Below are positions 8,188 to 17,500 of a stretch of DNA of 64,000 bases, piece by piece. Origin of the DNA: JADJXV01 sp964527785 (GTDB taxonomy: Bacteria; Bacteroidota; Ignavibacteria; Kapaibacteriales; UBA961); the NCBI GenBank assembly GCA_964527785.1, contig CAZGNO010000010.1, positions 1 through 64,000 on the forward strand. The letters are read 5' to 3'. A program made the translations under genes and the position numbers. The notes under the pieces were generated by a model. That model saw only the letters and a list, made by a program, of their open reading frames with translations, did no database searches and was not told the DNA's origin. Position 1 is the first letter of the stretch; every line of letters starts with the position of its first letter.

Positions 8188-8837
8188 GCATATTACAGCA
8201 GTTTATCGGCATTATCCTTCATATTGATATTCACCTTGCCTCGCTTGCAGCCGAATACGGCGTTTGGATGTACGGTATTTTATTCTTAATAATTTTCTGT
8301 GAGACCGGGCTCGTCATCACGCCATTTTTACCGGGTGATTCTCTGCTTTTTGCTGCCGGGAGTTTATGTGCGATTAGTTCTATAGAGATTGGCTTGCTTG
8401 TTCCGCTATTGATTGCTGCTGCGGTTATGGGAGATTCTACCAATTATTGGTTCGGACGCGGCTTTGGAACTCGAGTGGCTCAGAACAAAGAATCCAGATT
8501 TCTCAAGCGAAAGTATTTAGACCAAACTGAACAATTTTACCAAAAACACGGTGCGAAAACTGTGATTTTAGCACGGTTTTTACCGATAATTCGCACGTTT
8601 GCTCCGTTCGTAGCCGGACTCGGCAGCATGAACTACCGTAAGTTTTTGAGTTACAGTGTGTTCGGTTCTATTCTGTGGATTGGTTCGTTTACATTCGGCG
8701 GGTATTTCTTTGGTAATATCCCGTTTTTTAAGAATAACTTTACGTTAGTGATAGTAGCGATTATGGTTATTTCACTGCTGCCGGGGATAGTGGGGTATTT
8801 GCGGGCTAGACGGGCGGGGAATACAATTAAGAATTAA
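8184..8837 (+). CDS. DedA/VTT-family membrane protein
   Basis: This 217-residue integral membrane protein belongs to the DedA (SNARE-associated/VTT) family. Visible family marks are the N-terminal FCETGLVITPFLPGDSLLF segment, the GDSTNYWFGR motif, and RFLPIIRTFAPFVAGLGSMN, which corresponds to the conserved F/RxRxxxPxxAG region. DedA proteins are membrane transporters needed for envelope integrity; several work as lipid (undecaprenyl phosphate or phosphatidylethanolamine) flippases. It overlaps the preceding membrane protein gene by 4 bases and is followed by a toxin-antitoxin patch. Confidence 0.9.
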   Translation: MSILQQFIGIILHIDIHLASLAAEYGVWMYGILFLIIFCETGLVITPFLPGDSLLFAAGSLCAISSIEIGLLVPLLIAAAVMGDSTNYWFGRGFGTRVAQNKESRFLKRKYLDQTEQFYQKHGAKTVILARFLPIIRTFAPFVAGLGSMNYRKFLSYSVFGSILWIGSFTFGGYFFGNIPFFKNNFTLVIVAIMVISLLPGIVGYLRARRAGNTIKN

Positions 8838-8847
8838 GGAGGTAAGT

Positions 8848-9030
8848 ATGTCGGGAGTATCATATATAGTGAATGAAAAGGGTGAAAAAACAGCAGTTGT
8901 CATTGATTTGACAACTAATGCTGATATATGGGAAGACTTTTATGATGTGCTATTGGCTACAGAGAGGGAAAATGACCCTTTGGAATCTTTTGATGAAGTA
9001 ATGAAATTACTATCAGGCTCAAAGGAATAA
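8848..9030 (+). CDS. Antitoxin of a RelE-type toxin-antitoxin pair
   Basis: This 60-residue acidic protein begins with SYIVNEKGEKTAVVIDL, a short beta-rich start common to small antitoxins partnered with RelE/ParE toxins, and continues with a helical acidic tail (ESFDEVMKLLSG). It has an unusually strong ribosome site (TAAGGAGG) for this window. One base separates it from the toxin gene, so the two are co-translated. It should bind and neutralise the toxin and may repress its own promoter. The exact antitoxin family is uncertain. Confidence 0.75.
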   Translation: MSGVSYIVNEKGEKTAVVIDLTTNADIWEDFYDVLLATERENDPLESFDEVMKLLSGSKE

Positions 9031-9031
9031 T

Positions 9032-9292
9032 ATGTCAGGTTATTCAATACAATTCCGAAGTTCTGCTCGTAAGGATTTACAAAAATTACCACCTTCAATA
9101 TTAGGTAGTATTTTAGAATCCATCAGTAAGTTGGCTGAAACTCCAAGACCGTCGGGTTGTAAAAAATTGCAAGGTCATAAAAACTTATGGAGAATCAGAA
9201 TAGCAGATTATAGAGTTATATATGAAATTGATGATAAAGGTAAAATTATCATTATTGCGGCTGTTAGTCATCGTAAAGATGCTTATAGATAG
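9032..9292 (+). CDS. RelE/ParE-superfamily toxin
   Basis: This 86-residue protein matches the RelE fold: SIQFRSSARKDLQKLP at the start, a central helix pair, GCKKLQGHKNLWRIRIADYRVIYEI, and the end AAVSHRKDAYR. The family pattern KKL-G---LWRIRIGDYRVIYEI and a final H-KD-YR is intact, with the conserved basic and Tyr residues of mRNA-cleaving RelE toxins. It is expected to cut mRNA on the ribosome when not held by the antitoxin encoded one base upstream. No frameshift or truncation is visible. Confidence 0.88.
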   Translation: MSGYSIQFRSSARKDLQKLPPSILGSILESISKLAETPRPSGCKKLQGHKNLWRIRIADYRVIYEIDDKGKIIIIAAVSHRKDAYR

Positions 9293-9319
9293 TATCCATG
9301 TTCAATTTGAGATTGAATA

Positions 9320-9532
9320 ATGAAAAATTACTTGATAGTTGTTGAAGAAACAAACACAGGGTATTCAGCGTATTCACCTGATATAGATGGCTGCATTGCG
9401 ACCGGTGCAACAAAAGAAGAAATTCATGTAAATATACATGAGGCAATAGAATTTCATTTATAAGGATTGAAGCTAGAAGGAATAAGTATTCCTGAACCGC
9501 AAATGTATATTGAGTATTATCAGGTGAAGATT
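9320..9532 (+). pseudogene. HicB-type antitoxin broken by one in-frame stop
   Basis: The first 47 codons read as a typical short HicB (YLIVVEETNTGYSAYSPDIDGC with IATGATKEE and NIHEAIEFHL). Codon 48 is TAA (9461-9463), and the same frame then continues with the expected family tail GLKLEGISIPEPQ up to YYQVKI. Homologues have Glu at this point, so a single G to T change (GAA to TAA) explains the break. The normal stop after the tail also seems lost, because the frame runs on to 9664. There is no HicA toxin upstream; the neighbour is RelE. It may be a dead orphan antitoxin, or the 47-residue product may persist. Confidence 0.75.
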
Positions 9533-9540
9533 AATAAAAG

Positions 9541-9548
9541 TAAATTTG
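9541..9548 (+). promoter_or_regulatory. Possible -7 box for the YefM/YoeB-type pair
   Basis: TAAATTTG fits the Bacteroidota -7 consensus TAnnTTTG and lies 39 bases before the antitoxin ATG at 9588. No well-spaced -33 element is present, so confidence is limited. Confidence 0.35.
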
Positions 9549-9587
9549 TAGTTTTTAACAAAAGTGACAGTAAAACGAGAGGCACTA

Positions 9588-9845
9588 ATGAACACGATTT
9601 TTCAAATGAATACCTCAGAATTGGACGAGAAATTTCTTGCAGTAATAAAAGCATTGTTTCGTAGCAAAACTATAGAAATTTCTATTCGAGATGTTCATGA
9701 TGAGATGGACGAAACCGAATATTTGATGAGTTCAGAAGTAAATAAACAACGGTTACAGTCTGCTATTGATTATATCGAAGAAGGAAAAGATTTAGTAAGT
9801 TTTTCAGCTGAAGAATTCGAAAGATTAGTTAATGAGAAAAGTTGA
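9588..9845 (+). CDS. YefM-like antitoxin
   Basis: This 85-residue protein starts at ATG 9588, preceded by CGAGAGG; an upstream GTG at 9564 is less likely. The C-terminal part (SAIDYIEEGKDLVSFSAEEFERLVNEKS) looks like the toxin-binding tail of a Phd/YefM or related antitoxin. The N-terminus (MNTSELDEKFLAVIKALFRSK) is not a textbook Phd domain, so it may be one of the shorter YefM-partner families. It overlaps the YoeB-type toxin gene by 14 bases, which fits tight translational coupling. Confidence 0.75.
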   Translation: MNTIFQMNTSELDEKFLAVIKALFRSKTIEISIRDVHDEMDETEYLMSSEVNKQRLQSAIDYIEEGKDLVSFSAEEFERLVNEKS

Positions 9846-10095
9846 ATTTAATCCTAAAGCTTTTGAAGAATTTACAGAATGGGCTTCGTTGGATAAAAAA
9901 CTATTCATACGAATAAGTGAGTTGATTCTTCATATTCAACGCTCGCCGTTTATAGGAATCGGCAAACCTGAACCACTCAAACACCAGTGGAAAGGGTACT
10001 GGTCGCGAAGAATAAATGATGAACATCGGTTAGTGTATAAAATTACTAACGATTCTTTAATTATAGCATCTTGTAAGTTTCATTATCCATCATAG
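9832..10095 (+). CDS. YoeB/Txe-family toxin
   Basis: This 87-residue protein carries the YoeB signature PFIGIGKPEPLKHQWKGYWS followed by RRINDEHRLVYKI. The conserved Glu, Arg and His residues of the ribosome-dependent RNase site are present, and the C-terminus SCKFHYPS corresponds to the usual C-x-HY end. It should cleave mRNA at the ribosomal A site when free of antitoxin. The gene overlaps the antitoxin gene by 14 bases. It appears intact. Confidence 0.92.
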   Translation: MRKVEFNPKAFEEFTEWASLDKKLFIRISELILHIQRSPFIGIGKPEPLKHQWKGYWSRRINDEHRLVYKITNDSLIIASCKFHYPS

Positions 10096-10140
10096 GAATG
10101 AAGGTCAAGTAAATTATATTAACTTACTGAAAGTAACTTT

Positions 10141-10869
10141 ATGAGTGTAGTTACGCCCGAACAGTTTTGGAATCTTTTTGCAGAGAATTTACCTGAATTT
10201 AGAAAAGATGAACTTCGAGAATGTTACCCTAAAAGTAGTGAATGGACTTGTATTATTTTCCCATTTTTGAAATATTTGACTAAATATATAAGCGAAACCA
10301 ATAAAATTACTGTTAAGTATGGAAGAGAAGTAAAGCACGAAGAAAAAGAAACTAAAGAAGTATATAAAATTGACGTAATTTTCTACGAGGAAGAAAATGA
10401 ATTTGGTAATGAAATAGCATTTATTGAGCATGAAAATATGATTGATACAAAGGAACCTAAAGAGCTTATAAACTTACAGAAAATTGGTTCAAGTAAACTT
10501 AAAGTATTCATATGGTATTATAACACACACATCAGTACTTGGGGAACAGATCCCTACAATTTCCAAGATCAAAAAAACACCATTTTGAAAAATATGAAAG
10601 ATTGTAATGGTAATGGTGATAACTGGTTGTTCATTTTGGGTCCAGGTACATATAACGGTGATAGTATTTTTAAGAATAATATTGATAAGTACTTTGAGTG
10701 TATTGATAATAGTATTTATAATGATTACATAGCATTTACTTTAACAAAAGAAAATGGTGAATTAGAACCTATAATGCTTGACAGGAAAGAAATAATAAGA
10801 AAATTCAATAATCCAAATGCCTCCTTCTCTCAAAACCCAACCCATGAGTATCCAAAAAATACTCTTTGA
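10141..10869 (+). CDS. Unknown protein, possible PD-(D/E)xK-like fold
   Basis: This 242-residue soluble protein has no signal peptide or membrane segment and I do not recognise its family. The segment KIDVIFYEEE (Asp78) followed by AFIEHEN (Glu96, Glu98, Asn99) resembles the D...E-x-N core of PD-(D/E)xK-type nuclease-like domains, but this is a weak pattern. Later it has VFIWYYN and WLFILGPGT strands. It is strongly AT-rich, follows two toxin-antitoxin pairs and overlaps the next gene, which suggests accessory or transferred DNA. A defence or DNA-processing role is only a guess. Confidence 0.6.
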   Translation: MSVVTPEQFWNLFAENLPEFRKDELRECYPKSSEWTCIIFPFLKYLTKYISETNKITVKYGREVKHEEKETKEVYKIDVIFYEEENEFGNEIAFIEHENMIDTKEPKELINLQKIGSSKLKVFIWYYNTHISTWGTDPYNFQDQKNTILKNMKDCNGNGDNWLFILGPGTYNGDSIFKNNIDKYFECIDNSIYNDYIAFTLTKENGELEPIMLDRKEIIRKFNNPNASFSQNPTHEYPKNTL

Positions 10870-11077
10870 CATACGAGGAAAGATAACCATCAAGTTAGAA
10901 GATGGAAGGATAGTCATTGTCCCGTTAAAATATTTTCCTGAATTACAACGATTAAGCGTTGACAAACGAAAAAAATACACGATAGTTGATGACAGAACGA
11001 TTCTGTTTTCATACCCAAATCTAATATACCACCTTGAAGATTTTATCGGCTTGGAAAATAAATGGAGAGAACGCTAG
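10844..11077 (+). CDS. DUF2442-domain protein
   Basis: This 77-residue protein (ATG at 10844; an in-frame ATG at 10817 would add nine residues) contains the DUF2442 pattern: IKLEDGRIVIVPLKYFPELQ followed by LSVDKRKKYTI and a final acidic segment. DUF2442 proteins are small and often paired with DUF4160 proteins in toxin-antitoxin-like or regulatory pairs. Here there is no DUF4160 gene. The start lies inside the preceding unknown gene (26-base overlap), so the two could be functionally linked. Confidence 0.75.
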   Translation: MSIQKILFDIRGKITIKLEDGRIVIVPLKYFPELQRLSVDKRKKYTIVDDRTILFSYPNLIYHLEDFIGLENKWRER

Positions 11078-11128
11078 ATTCATCTTTCAACAATTGATAT
11101 ACATCAAAACAACTCAGAACAAAGACTC

Positions 11129-12211
11129 ATGCTCCAATACATAATAAAACGAATCCTCCTCTTCATCCCGACCCTGTTGGTTATCACTCTGATTTCCTTC
11201 TGCATCAGCCGTCTTGCGCCCGGCGACCCCGCCGCGCTCAAAGCAGGAGTAGGCAGCGAAGGTGCAATGTCAGCTTCCGGCGGACTGAACGAAAAAATAA
11301 TTGACATGGTACGCAAGCAGTGGCACTTGGATAAACCTATCTGGCAGCAATATGTTATCTGGACAGGCGGACTGATGTGCATGGACTTTGCAAGTGTATT
11401 CGAGAAAGGCGGAGCAGACTGGTCGCGCTTTAGTTTTACCGGAACACCGGATTTTGGTACGTCGTTTCAGGATAACCGTCCTGTGCTTGAAAAAATGATA
11501 GAGCGAGTGCCGATTACCCTCAGCATGAATCTCATAGCTGTACTCTTAGCATATCTCATTGCCGTGCCACTGGGCATCTATTCCGCAACCCATCAGGATT
11601 CTTTATTCGACAGGGTTTCTACGTTCTTTCTGTTTGCAATGTACTCGCTGCCGGTGTTCTGGGTGGGAACTATGGCTGTTACATTCCTTTGTAGTTATGA
11701 GTATTTAAGTATATTTCCCTCTACGGGAATCCGTGCAACCGATTTCTCGGATAATTGGACATTTTGGCAAAAACTGGCTGATTATTCAGCCCATTTAACA
11801 TTGCCAATAATCATCTATACCTACGGAAGTTTCGCGTTTATCTCTCGTCAAATGCGCAGTGCGATGCTCGAAACGGTACGCCAGGATTATATCCGTACAG
11901 CCCGCGCCAAAGGACTTTCGGAACGAGTGGTGATATACAAACACGCTCTTCGCAATTCGCTTATTCCTGTTATTACGTTGCTTGCGGGGATCTTACCGAG
12001 CTTAATCGGAGGTAGTGTGATTGTAGAGACGATTTTCAGTATTCCGGGTATGGGTGAACTCTCGTTCAAGGCACTCGTTGCCCGCGATTACCCGATGATT
12101 ATGGCAGTATTTACAATTTCAGCCGTTCTTACTCTTGCAGGGATTTTGGTGTCGGATATTCTCTATTCTTTTGCTGACCCGCGTATTGCTTTTTCAAAGA
12201 AAAACAGTTGA
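11129..12211 (+). CDS. DppB/OppB-type ABC transporter permease
   Basis: This 360-residue inner-membrane protein has the N-terminal DppB layout (LQYIIKRILLFIPTLLVITLI, then ISRLAPGDPA), several membrane helices and the cytoplasmic EAA-type loop around residues 250-270 (DYIRTARAKGLSERVV), which contacts the ATPase. It should be one half of the membrane pore of a peptide or nickel ABC importer. Compared with E. coli DppB there is an extra stretch after residue 85 (TGGLMCMDFASVFEKGGADW). No partner permease, ATPase or binding protein is encoded next to it, so the rest of the transporter must lie elsewhere. Confidence 0.88.
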   Translation: MLQYIIKRILLFIPTLLVITLISFCISRLAPGDPAALKAGVGSEGAMSASGGLNEKIIDMVRKQWHLDKPIWQQYVIWTGGLMCMDFASVFEKGGADWSRFSFTGTPDFGTSFQDNRPVLEKMIERVPITLSMNLIAVLLAYLIAVPLGIYSATHQDSLFDRVSTFFLFAMYSLPVFWVGTMAVTFLCSYEYLSIFPSTGIRATDFSDNWTFWQKLADYSAHLTLPIIIYTYGSFAFISRQMRSAMLETVRQDYIRTARAKGLSERVVIYKHALRNSLIPVITLLAGILPSLIGGSVIVETIFSIPGMGELSFKALVARDYPMIMAVFTISAVLTLAGILVSDILYSFADPRIAFSKKNS

Positions 12212-12250
12212 TACCCAAAGTTTAACATTAGCTTTCAATCTTTCCAATCT

Positions 12251-12955
12251 ATGACAGAAACTACAGCCGAGCCGGAACTTTCCCATCAAGATAAACGTTC
12301 AATTGTCGAAGCACTTATTTTCTCTTCCGATGAACCGCTGACCGTCGAGGCATTGTCTCACATTATGCAGGTGGACAGTGCAACATTTCAAACAATTGAT
12401 TCTGCTGATACTCCTCCTACAGACAAGCAGGTCTCGGAATACTTCACAAAAATAATAGATGAAATCAACGAAGAGTTGGCTGCAACTTCACGTCCTTACC
12501 GTATTGTTTTGATTGCCGGCGGTTATCATTTTGCAACAACTCCTGAACAAGGTGAGTACGTGCAAAAACTCCTCAAATCCAAATCCCGTCGCCGCCTTTC
12601 TCAGGCATCACTCGAAGCATTGGCAATTATCAGCTATCGCCAACCAATTTCAAAGCCCGAAATTGAATCAATTCGTGGAGTTAACTCTAATGAAGTAGTA
12701 AATACTTTAATCGAAAAAAATCTGGTGGCAATTGTAGGTAGGTCGGAAGTCATTGGAAAGCCACTACTGTATGGAACTACACCTGAGTTTTTACGGGTTT
12801 TCGGATTGAACGCACTGGCTGATCTACCGAAACTCCGTGAAATTGAAGAATTACTGGAACAGCGGCAACAAGCTGTCGCTATCCAGGCAGAGTTTGAACC
12901 CGATGCCCAACTTAAATTACCTATCGAAGAAGCCATGCAACCAATAGAAGAGTAA
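12251..12955 (+). CDS. scpB: Segregation and condensation protein ScpB
   Basis: This 234-residue protein has the two winged-helix domains of ScpB: DKRSIVEALIFSSDEPLTVE at the start and SRRRLSQASLEALAIISYRQ followed by PISKPEIESIRGVNS in the middle, then GRSEVIGKPLLYGTTPEFL. ScpB dimers bind the ScpA kleisin and with SMC form the complex that compacts and separates chromosomes. smc lies 1.6 kb downstream on the same strand and scpA about 6.4 kb away on the opposite strand, so the full complex is encoded within 8 kb but not as one operon. The acidic C-terminal tail is variable in the family. Confidence 0.95.
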   Translation: MTETTAEPELSHQDKRSIVEALIFSSDEPLTVEALSHIMQVDSATFQTIDSADTPPTDKQVSEYFTKIIDEINEELAATSRPYRIVLIAGGYHFATTPEQGEYVQKLLKSKSRRRLSQASLEALAIISYRQPISKPEIESIRGVNSNEVVNTLIEKNLVAIVGRSEVIGKPLLYGTTPEFLRVFGLNALADLPKLREIEELLEQRQQAVAIQAEFEPDAQLKLPIEEAMQPIEE

Positions 12956-12968
12956 TTCGTTAATTTCC

Positions 12969-13002
12969 TTTGCCCTATTTCGATAGTAAAACCGTATTTT
13001 TG
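12969..13002 (+). promoter_or_regulatory. Bacteroidota-type promoter of mreC
   Basis: TTTG at 12969-12972 and TATTTTTG at 12995-13002 are separated by 22 bases, a close match to the Bacteroidota consensus. The start site would fall near 13008, giving a leader of about 85 bases before mreC. A hairpin with one G-T pair (13020-13044, GAATAG arms) lies in this leader. Confidence 0.65.
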
Positions 13003-13092
13003 CAATAAAGAGTTTATTTGAATAGTCGGATTATCCGGCTATTCTGTTTATAAGCAGCATTTGTTTTCCTTCTCACCTGTTTCTATCGTTGA

Positions 13093-13950
13093 ATGTACAG
13101 CATTATTGAGTTTATCGTCCGGTTCAAGGAATATGTTTCATTGTCGGCTGTCGTAGTGATTTGTTTCTCACTTATGACTTTTGGCAATGTGGCACAATTG
13201 GGCGGATTCCGCTCGGTTGTAGTCGGCGGAATCGGCTGGCTTCAAAATGCGTTTTCATGGATTCCTAACCCGGTCGCTCTCAAAAGTGAAAATGCAGCTC
13301 TCCGTGAACTCAACTACCAATTATCGGACGAACGCGCCAAAATTCGCCAGGCGCTTATTGAAAATGACAAACTTCGTAAGATGCTCGAATTCAAAAAACA
13401 AACCACTTTTCCTGTAGTAACTGCTGATGTTGTAGGAAAAACTACAACGGAGGTCAGAAATTATGCAACGCTCAATAAAGGCGCAGAGGATGGAATTCAA
13501 GAGGGTATGACCGTAATGACGGATGCAGGAATTGCAGGTTTGATTATTGCTTCAAGTAAGAATTATTCACTTGTGAGATTACTCATAAACCGTGACAGCC
13601 GTGTAGCTTCAAAAATCCAACGGAGCAGAATAGACGGTATCTTAGTATGGGAAGATGACCAAACCATGATAATGAAAAACATTCCTAAGTCGTATGATGT
13701 CAAAGAAGGTGACGATGTGATTACGTCTGAATACAGTAACCGTTTCCCGCCGAATATTGCAATCGGGCGTGTAGTTAAGGTTCTTGATGAACCAAGCTCG
13801 CTGTTCAGAAAAATTATAGTGCAACCTGCAGTAAACTTTTCATCGCTCGAACAAGTCTTTGTAGTAAAAATGCTACCTGATAAAGAGCGCGTAGTACTCG
13901 AAAAAGAGATTGAAGAACGCTGGAAATCAAGAAACAGACAACAACGCTAA
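13093..13950 (+). CDS. mreC: Rod shape-determining protein MreC
   Basis: This 285-residue protein has one N-terminal membrane helix (about 17-33), a coiled coil (about 65-100, SENAALRELNYQLSDERAKI) and the periplasmic beta domain with GAEDGIQEGMTVMTDAGIAG, LINRDSRVASKIQ and YSNRFPPNIAIGRV, all typical of MreC. It scaffolds the elongasome, linking MreB to the peptidoglycan synthases. mreD follows 30 bases later. mreB is not in view. Confidence 0.95.
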   Translation: MYSIIEFIVRFKEYVSLSAVVVICFSLMTFGNVAQLGGFRSVVVGGIGWLQNAFSWIPNPVALKSENAALRELNYQLSDERAKIRQALIENDKLRKMLEFKKQTTFPVVTADVVGKTTTEVRNYATLNKGAEDGIQEGMTVMTDAGIAGLIIASSKNYSLVRLLINRDSRVASKIQRSRIDGILVWEDDQTMIMKNIPKSYDVKEGDDVITSEYSNRFPPNIAIGRVVKVLDEPSSLFRKIIVQPAVNFSSLEQVFVVKMLPDKERVVLEKEIEERWKSRNRQQR

Positions 13951-13980
13951 TTAGAAATATACTAAGCAATTTTGTAAGCA

Positions 13981-14514
13981 ATGCCACAATTCCAAGAAAA
14001 ATCTCTGTTTGAAACATGGCCTGCGCTTCGCTATGTAATTTATGCAATTATTGCCCTGATTCTGTCAGTATTGCACGTTGTTTTTCTCAATCTAATATCG
14101 GTAAGCAGCATCACTCCTGATTTGCTTTTAGTGTTATGTGTGTGGATTTCGATAACAGAGGGGCAATTCATAGGGATTTTCGCAGGATTCGGGTGTGGGT
14201 TGCTGTTTGATGTACTCTCGGCGGATGTCCTTGGTACAAATGCGCTCGCCAAAACTCTGGCAGCATTTGTTGCCGGATATTTTTTCAAGGAAAAGTTTAC
14301 CGATCAAACAATTGGGAGTTATAGGTTTATAATTGCTGTCTTTGTTTGTTCTATGATTCATAACTTGACGTACTTTTTCTTCTATGTTCGTCCTACGGAC
14401 ATCACATTTAGCGGGTTTTTCTTAAAATATGGAATCGCTTCCACACTTTATACTTCAGTTGCAGCAATTTTCCCGATGCTTATCAAGGCACAAAAATTAA
14501 CTGTACGTCATTAG
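13981..14514 (+). CDS. mreD: Rod shape-determining protein MreD
   Basis: This 177-residue protein has about five membrane helices in the MreD order, including DLLLVLCVWISITEGQFIGIF-type and FAGFGCGLLFDVLSADVLG segments (GFxxGLLxDxL-xxxLG is the family mark). It partners MreC in the rod complex of the inner membrane. The gene follows mreC by 30 bases and is likely in the same transcript. Confidence 0.9.
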   Translation: MPQFQEKSLFETWPALRYVIYAIIALILSVLHVVFLNLISVSSITPDLLLVLCVWISITEGQFIGIFAGFGCGLLFDVLSADVLGTNALAKTLAAFVAGYFFKEKFTDQTIGSYRFIIAVFVCSMIHNLTYFFFYVRPTDITFSGFFLKYGIASTLYTSVAAIFPMLIKAQKLTVRH

Positions 14515-14561
14515 ATTGGTCGAACTTCCATTGAATTTAATTGTAAGAAATTGTAGTATTC

Positions 14562-17500
14562 ATGTATCTATCAAAAGTAGAAATAGTCGGTTTTAAGTCT
14601 TTTTCACAGAAAACACTCCTGAGTTTCACGGATGGGCTTACCGCCATAGTAGGTCCGAATGGCTGTGGTAAAACTAATATCGTGGATGCTATCCGCTGGG
14701 CATTGGGTGAGCAAAAAACTGCTGTTCTCCGCTCTGATTCAATGGAAAATGTAATTTTTAACGGTACGCGCACTCGTAAATCGTTAGGGATGGCTGAGGT
14801 GTCACTAACCATTGAAAACAATAAAAAGATATTACCGGTTGAATACACTGAAGTTACCATAACCCGCCGTTTGTTCCGCAATGGCGAAAGTCAATACCTG
14901 CTGAATAAAACTCAATGTCGGCTCCGTGATATTATTGATCTCTTTATGGATACCGGAATGGGTGCTGATGCCTATTCGGTAATTGAACTTAAAATGGTAG
15001 AGTCAATATTAAGTGACCGAACCGATGAACGTCGTCATTTATTCGAAGAAGCCGCCGGGGTTACTAAATATAAAGCACGTCGCCGTGAAGCACAACGTAA
15101 GCTGGATTCTACCCAAACAGACCTTTCGCGCGTTCAGGATATTCTGCTCGAAGTACGTAAAAATACTGCCTCGCTAGGACGACAAGCCGATAAAGCCCGT
15201 CTCTATAACGAGCTGTTGGAGCAAGTCAGACTTCTGGAAATAGATCTTCTGCGGCATGAATTTCTTACAATGAAGCAGATCTCTGCAACCCAAGAAACAG
15301 AATTTGAATCGCTTGTTTCCGATAAACAGAAATTAAAAACGGTTGTAGAGCAATCTGAAGCAATACTTTCAGCAGCCGAGCAGGAACAGGAAAGTGTAAA
15401 TTACCAACTCCAACTTGCGCAAGAGCAAGAGAGCAAGCTCAATCAATCACTTGCACAGCTATCTCAGCAGAATGCAGTGACAAATGAACGTCGAATGTCG
15501 TTCGAACAGTCTCATGTGCGACTTACTAAGGAGCAAGCAGAGTCTGACCGTTCAGGAATATTCCATTCTGAGAATATGACTAAGCTGACAGAACGGCTTG
15601 AGATAATTAAAAATAAACTAAAATCTGCTGATCAGCATTTTAATGATTACCGCCAAAAACGGGATACTGTTCGCGAGAATGTTCAAGTGTTACGTGAAAA
15701 GTTACGGGTCGCTGATTCGACATTTATTGAAGTGAATAATCGCGTAGTAAGTTTGCAAACAACGAATGAACGTCATCAAGAACGACTTACCGGACTCCGC
15801 AGACGAATCAACGAAAACATACTTGAAACTGAACGAACTGTAGCAACTCTAAGTGAATTGAAAGATCGTGCTGCGGAGCAGGAACACCGTCGTGAAGCAA
15901 TAGAAAAGGCAATCCGTACTGCAGAAAAAGATTCGCAGCTTGCTCATCAGCGCCAATCTGCCCTTCGTGCGGAAATGGATATGCTGCAATCAGGCATAGG
16001 TAATTATAAGAGTGATTTGGCGCATAAATCTGCTTCGCTTGAGTTCCTAAGCGGACTGATGGATACATCCGAATCATCCGTTTTCTTGATGAAAACACAA
16101 GAGTGGAAACCCGCAGCCGATAAAGCATTGCTTGCCGAATTAGTAGGAGCAGATGCAAACTATCGAGTAGCAATAGAAGCGGCTCTGGGAGAAGCGGGAC
16201 GTTATTTTGTAGTGGAAACTCGTTCAGATGCAGAACAGGGATGCGCTGCTCTTAGTAAAAATTCAAAGGGGAAAGCTACCTTCATTTGCCGTGAATATGC
16301 TCCTGACTTGTCTGCTCCGAAAGCAGTGGAGATAAATGATGATGTAATTGGTTGGGCAAGTGAGATTGTGCGTACTGATGATGTTTTGCGTAATATACTT
16401 CGCGGTTTTTTAGGTAAAACTCTTGTTGTTTCAACAATGGAGAAAGCATATCAGATAGTTGAAAACAAGATTGCCGATCAAGCAGTAACACTTTCCGGAG
16501 AAGTGGTTCGAGCAGGTATAATTCGTGGTGGGGCACGCTCTAAAACAGAAGGATTAGCCGTTGGTAAACGTGAGCAAATTGGTCTTTTGCAACAAGAAAT
16601 TGATGAATTAAAGACAGTGATATCGGATAATGAGCAAAAATTCCAAACTGCAAGAAAAGAACATGACGGAATTAATCTTCGCGTATATGCTGATGCCATT
16701 CGGCGCACAGAATCTGAGAAAAATGCGTTTGAACAGTCGCTTTCGCAGATTCGCTACCGTACTGAAGCATTGGAATCAGCGCAAAAACAGCAACGGGAAG
16801 CTCACGGAAAATTTACACATGATGTCGAAACGGAAGAAGAGTCCCATACCGGTATTTTGGATGAAATAACAGGTGCGATTACCCATAAAAATAATGCAAA
16901 TGAAATTCGCTCTTCGCTGTATCAAGAGGTAAAAGATTCCGAAAATTATTTATCAGAACTTGAGCAAAAAGTTCGTAGCGCAGAGATCGAACTTGTGCAG
17001 CTTCGAAACGAAGAAAAATCACTGCAAAGTGATAAGAAACGCCTTGAAGATCAAGCAGCAAATGCTGAACGGCGTACAAAATCTCGCAGCGAGGAAATCC
17101 AAACAATTCTTCGAAATATGGAAGAACTTAGCTCATCAACTGCTAAAAATGACAGCGAACTCTCCATCTTACGTGAAGAAAGAGGCAAAGCAAAGGCGCA
17201 ATTCGATTACTTTACCACAAAAGCAAATACACTCAAAGAACGGTATCATACTGTAGCTGAGGAAATGCGACTTTGCAGACGTGAATATGAGAAACATACT
17301 GCCATTGTGCATGAAGCTGAGCTTCGATTAAGTCAATTAAGGGCTTCGATTGAACATCTCATACGCCGCTCGGAAGATGAATTGAAACTGACAATTGAGG
17401 AATTAACCTGTCAACCGGAAGATGAATTTGATCTTGTCAAAACTCAAACACTACATAAACAGAGGAAATCAAAATTGCTGTCGCTTGGAAACGTCAACTT

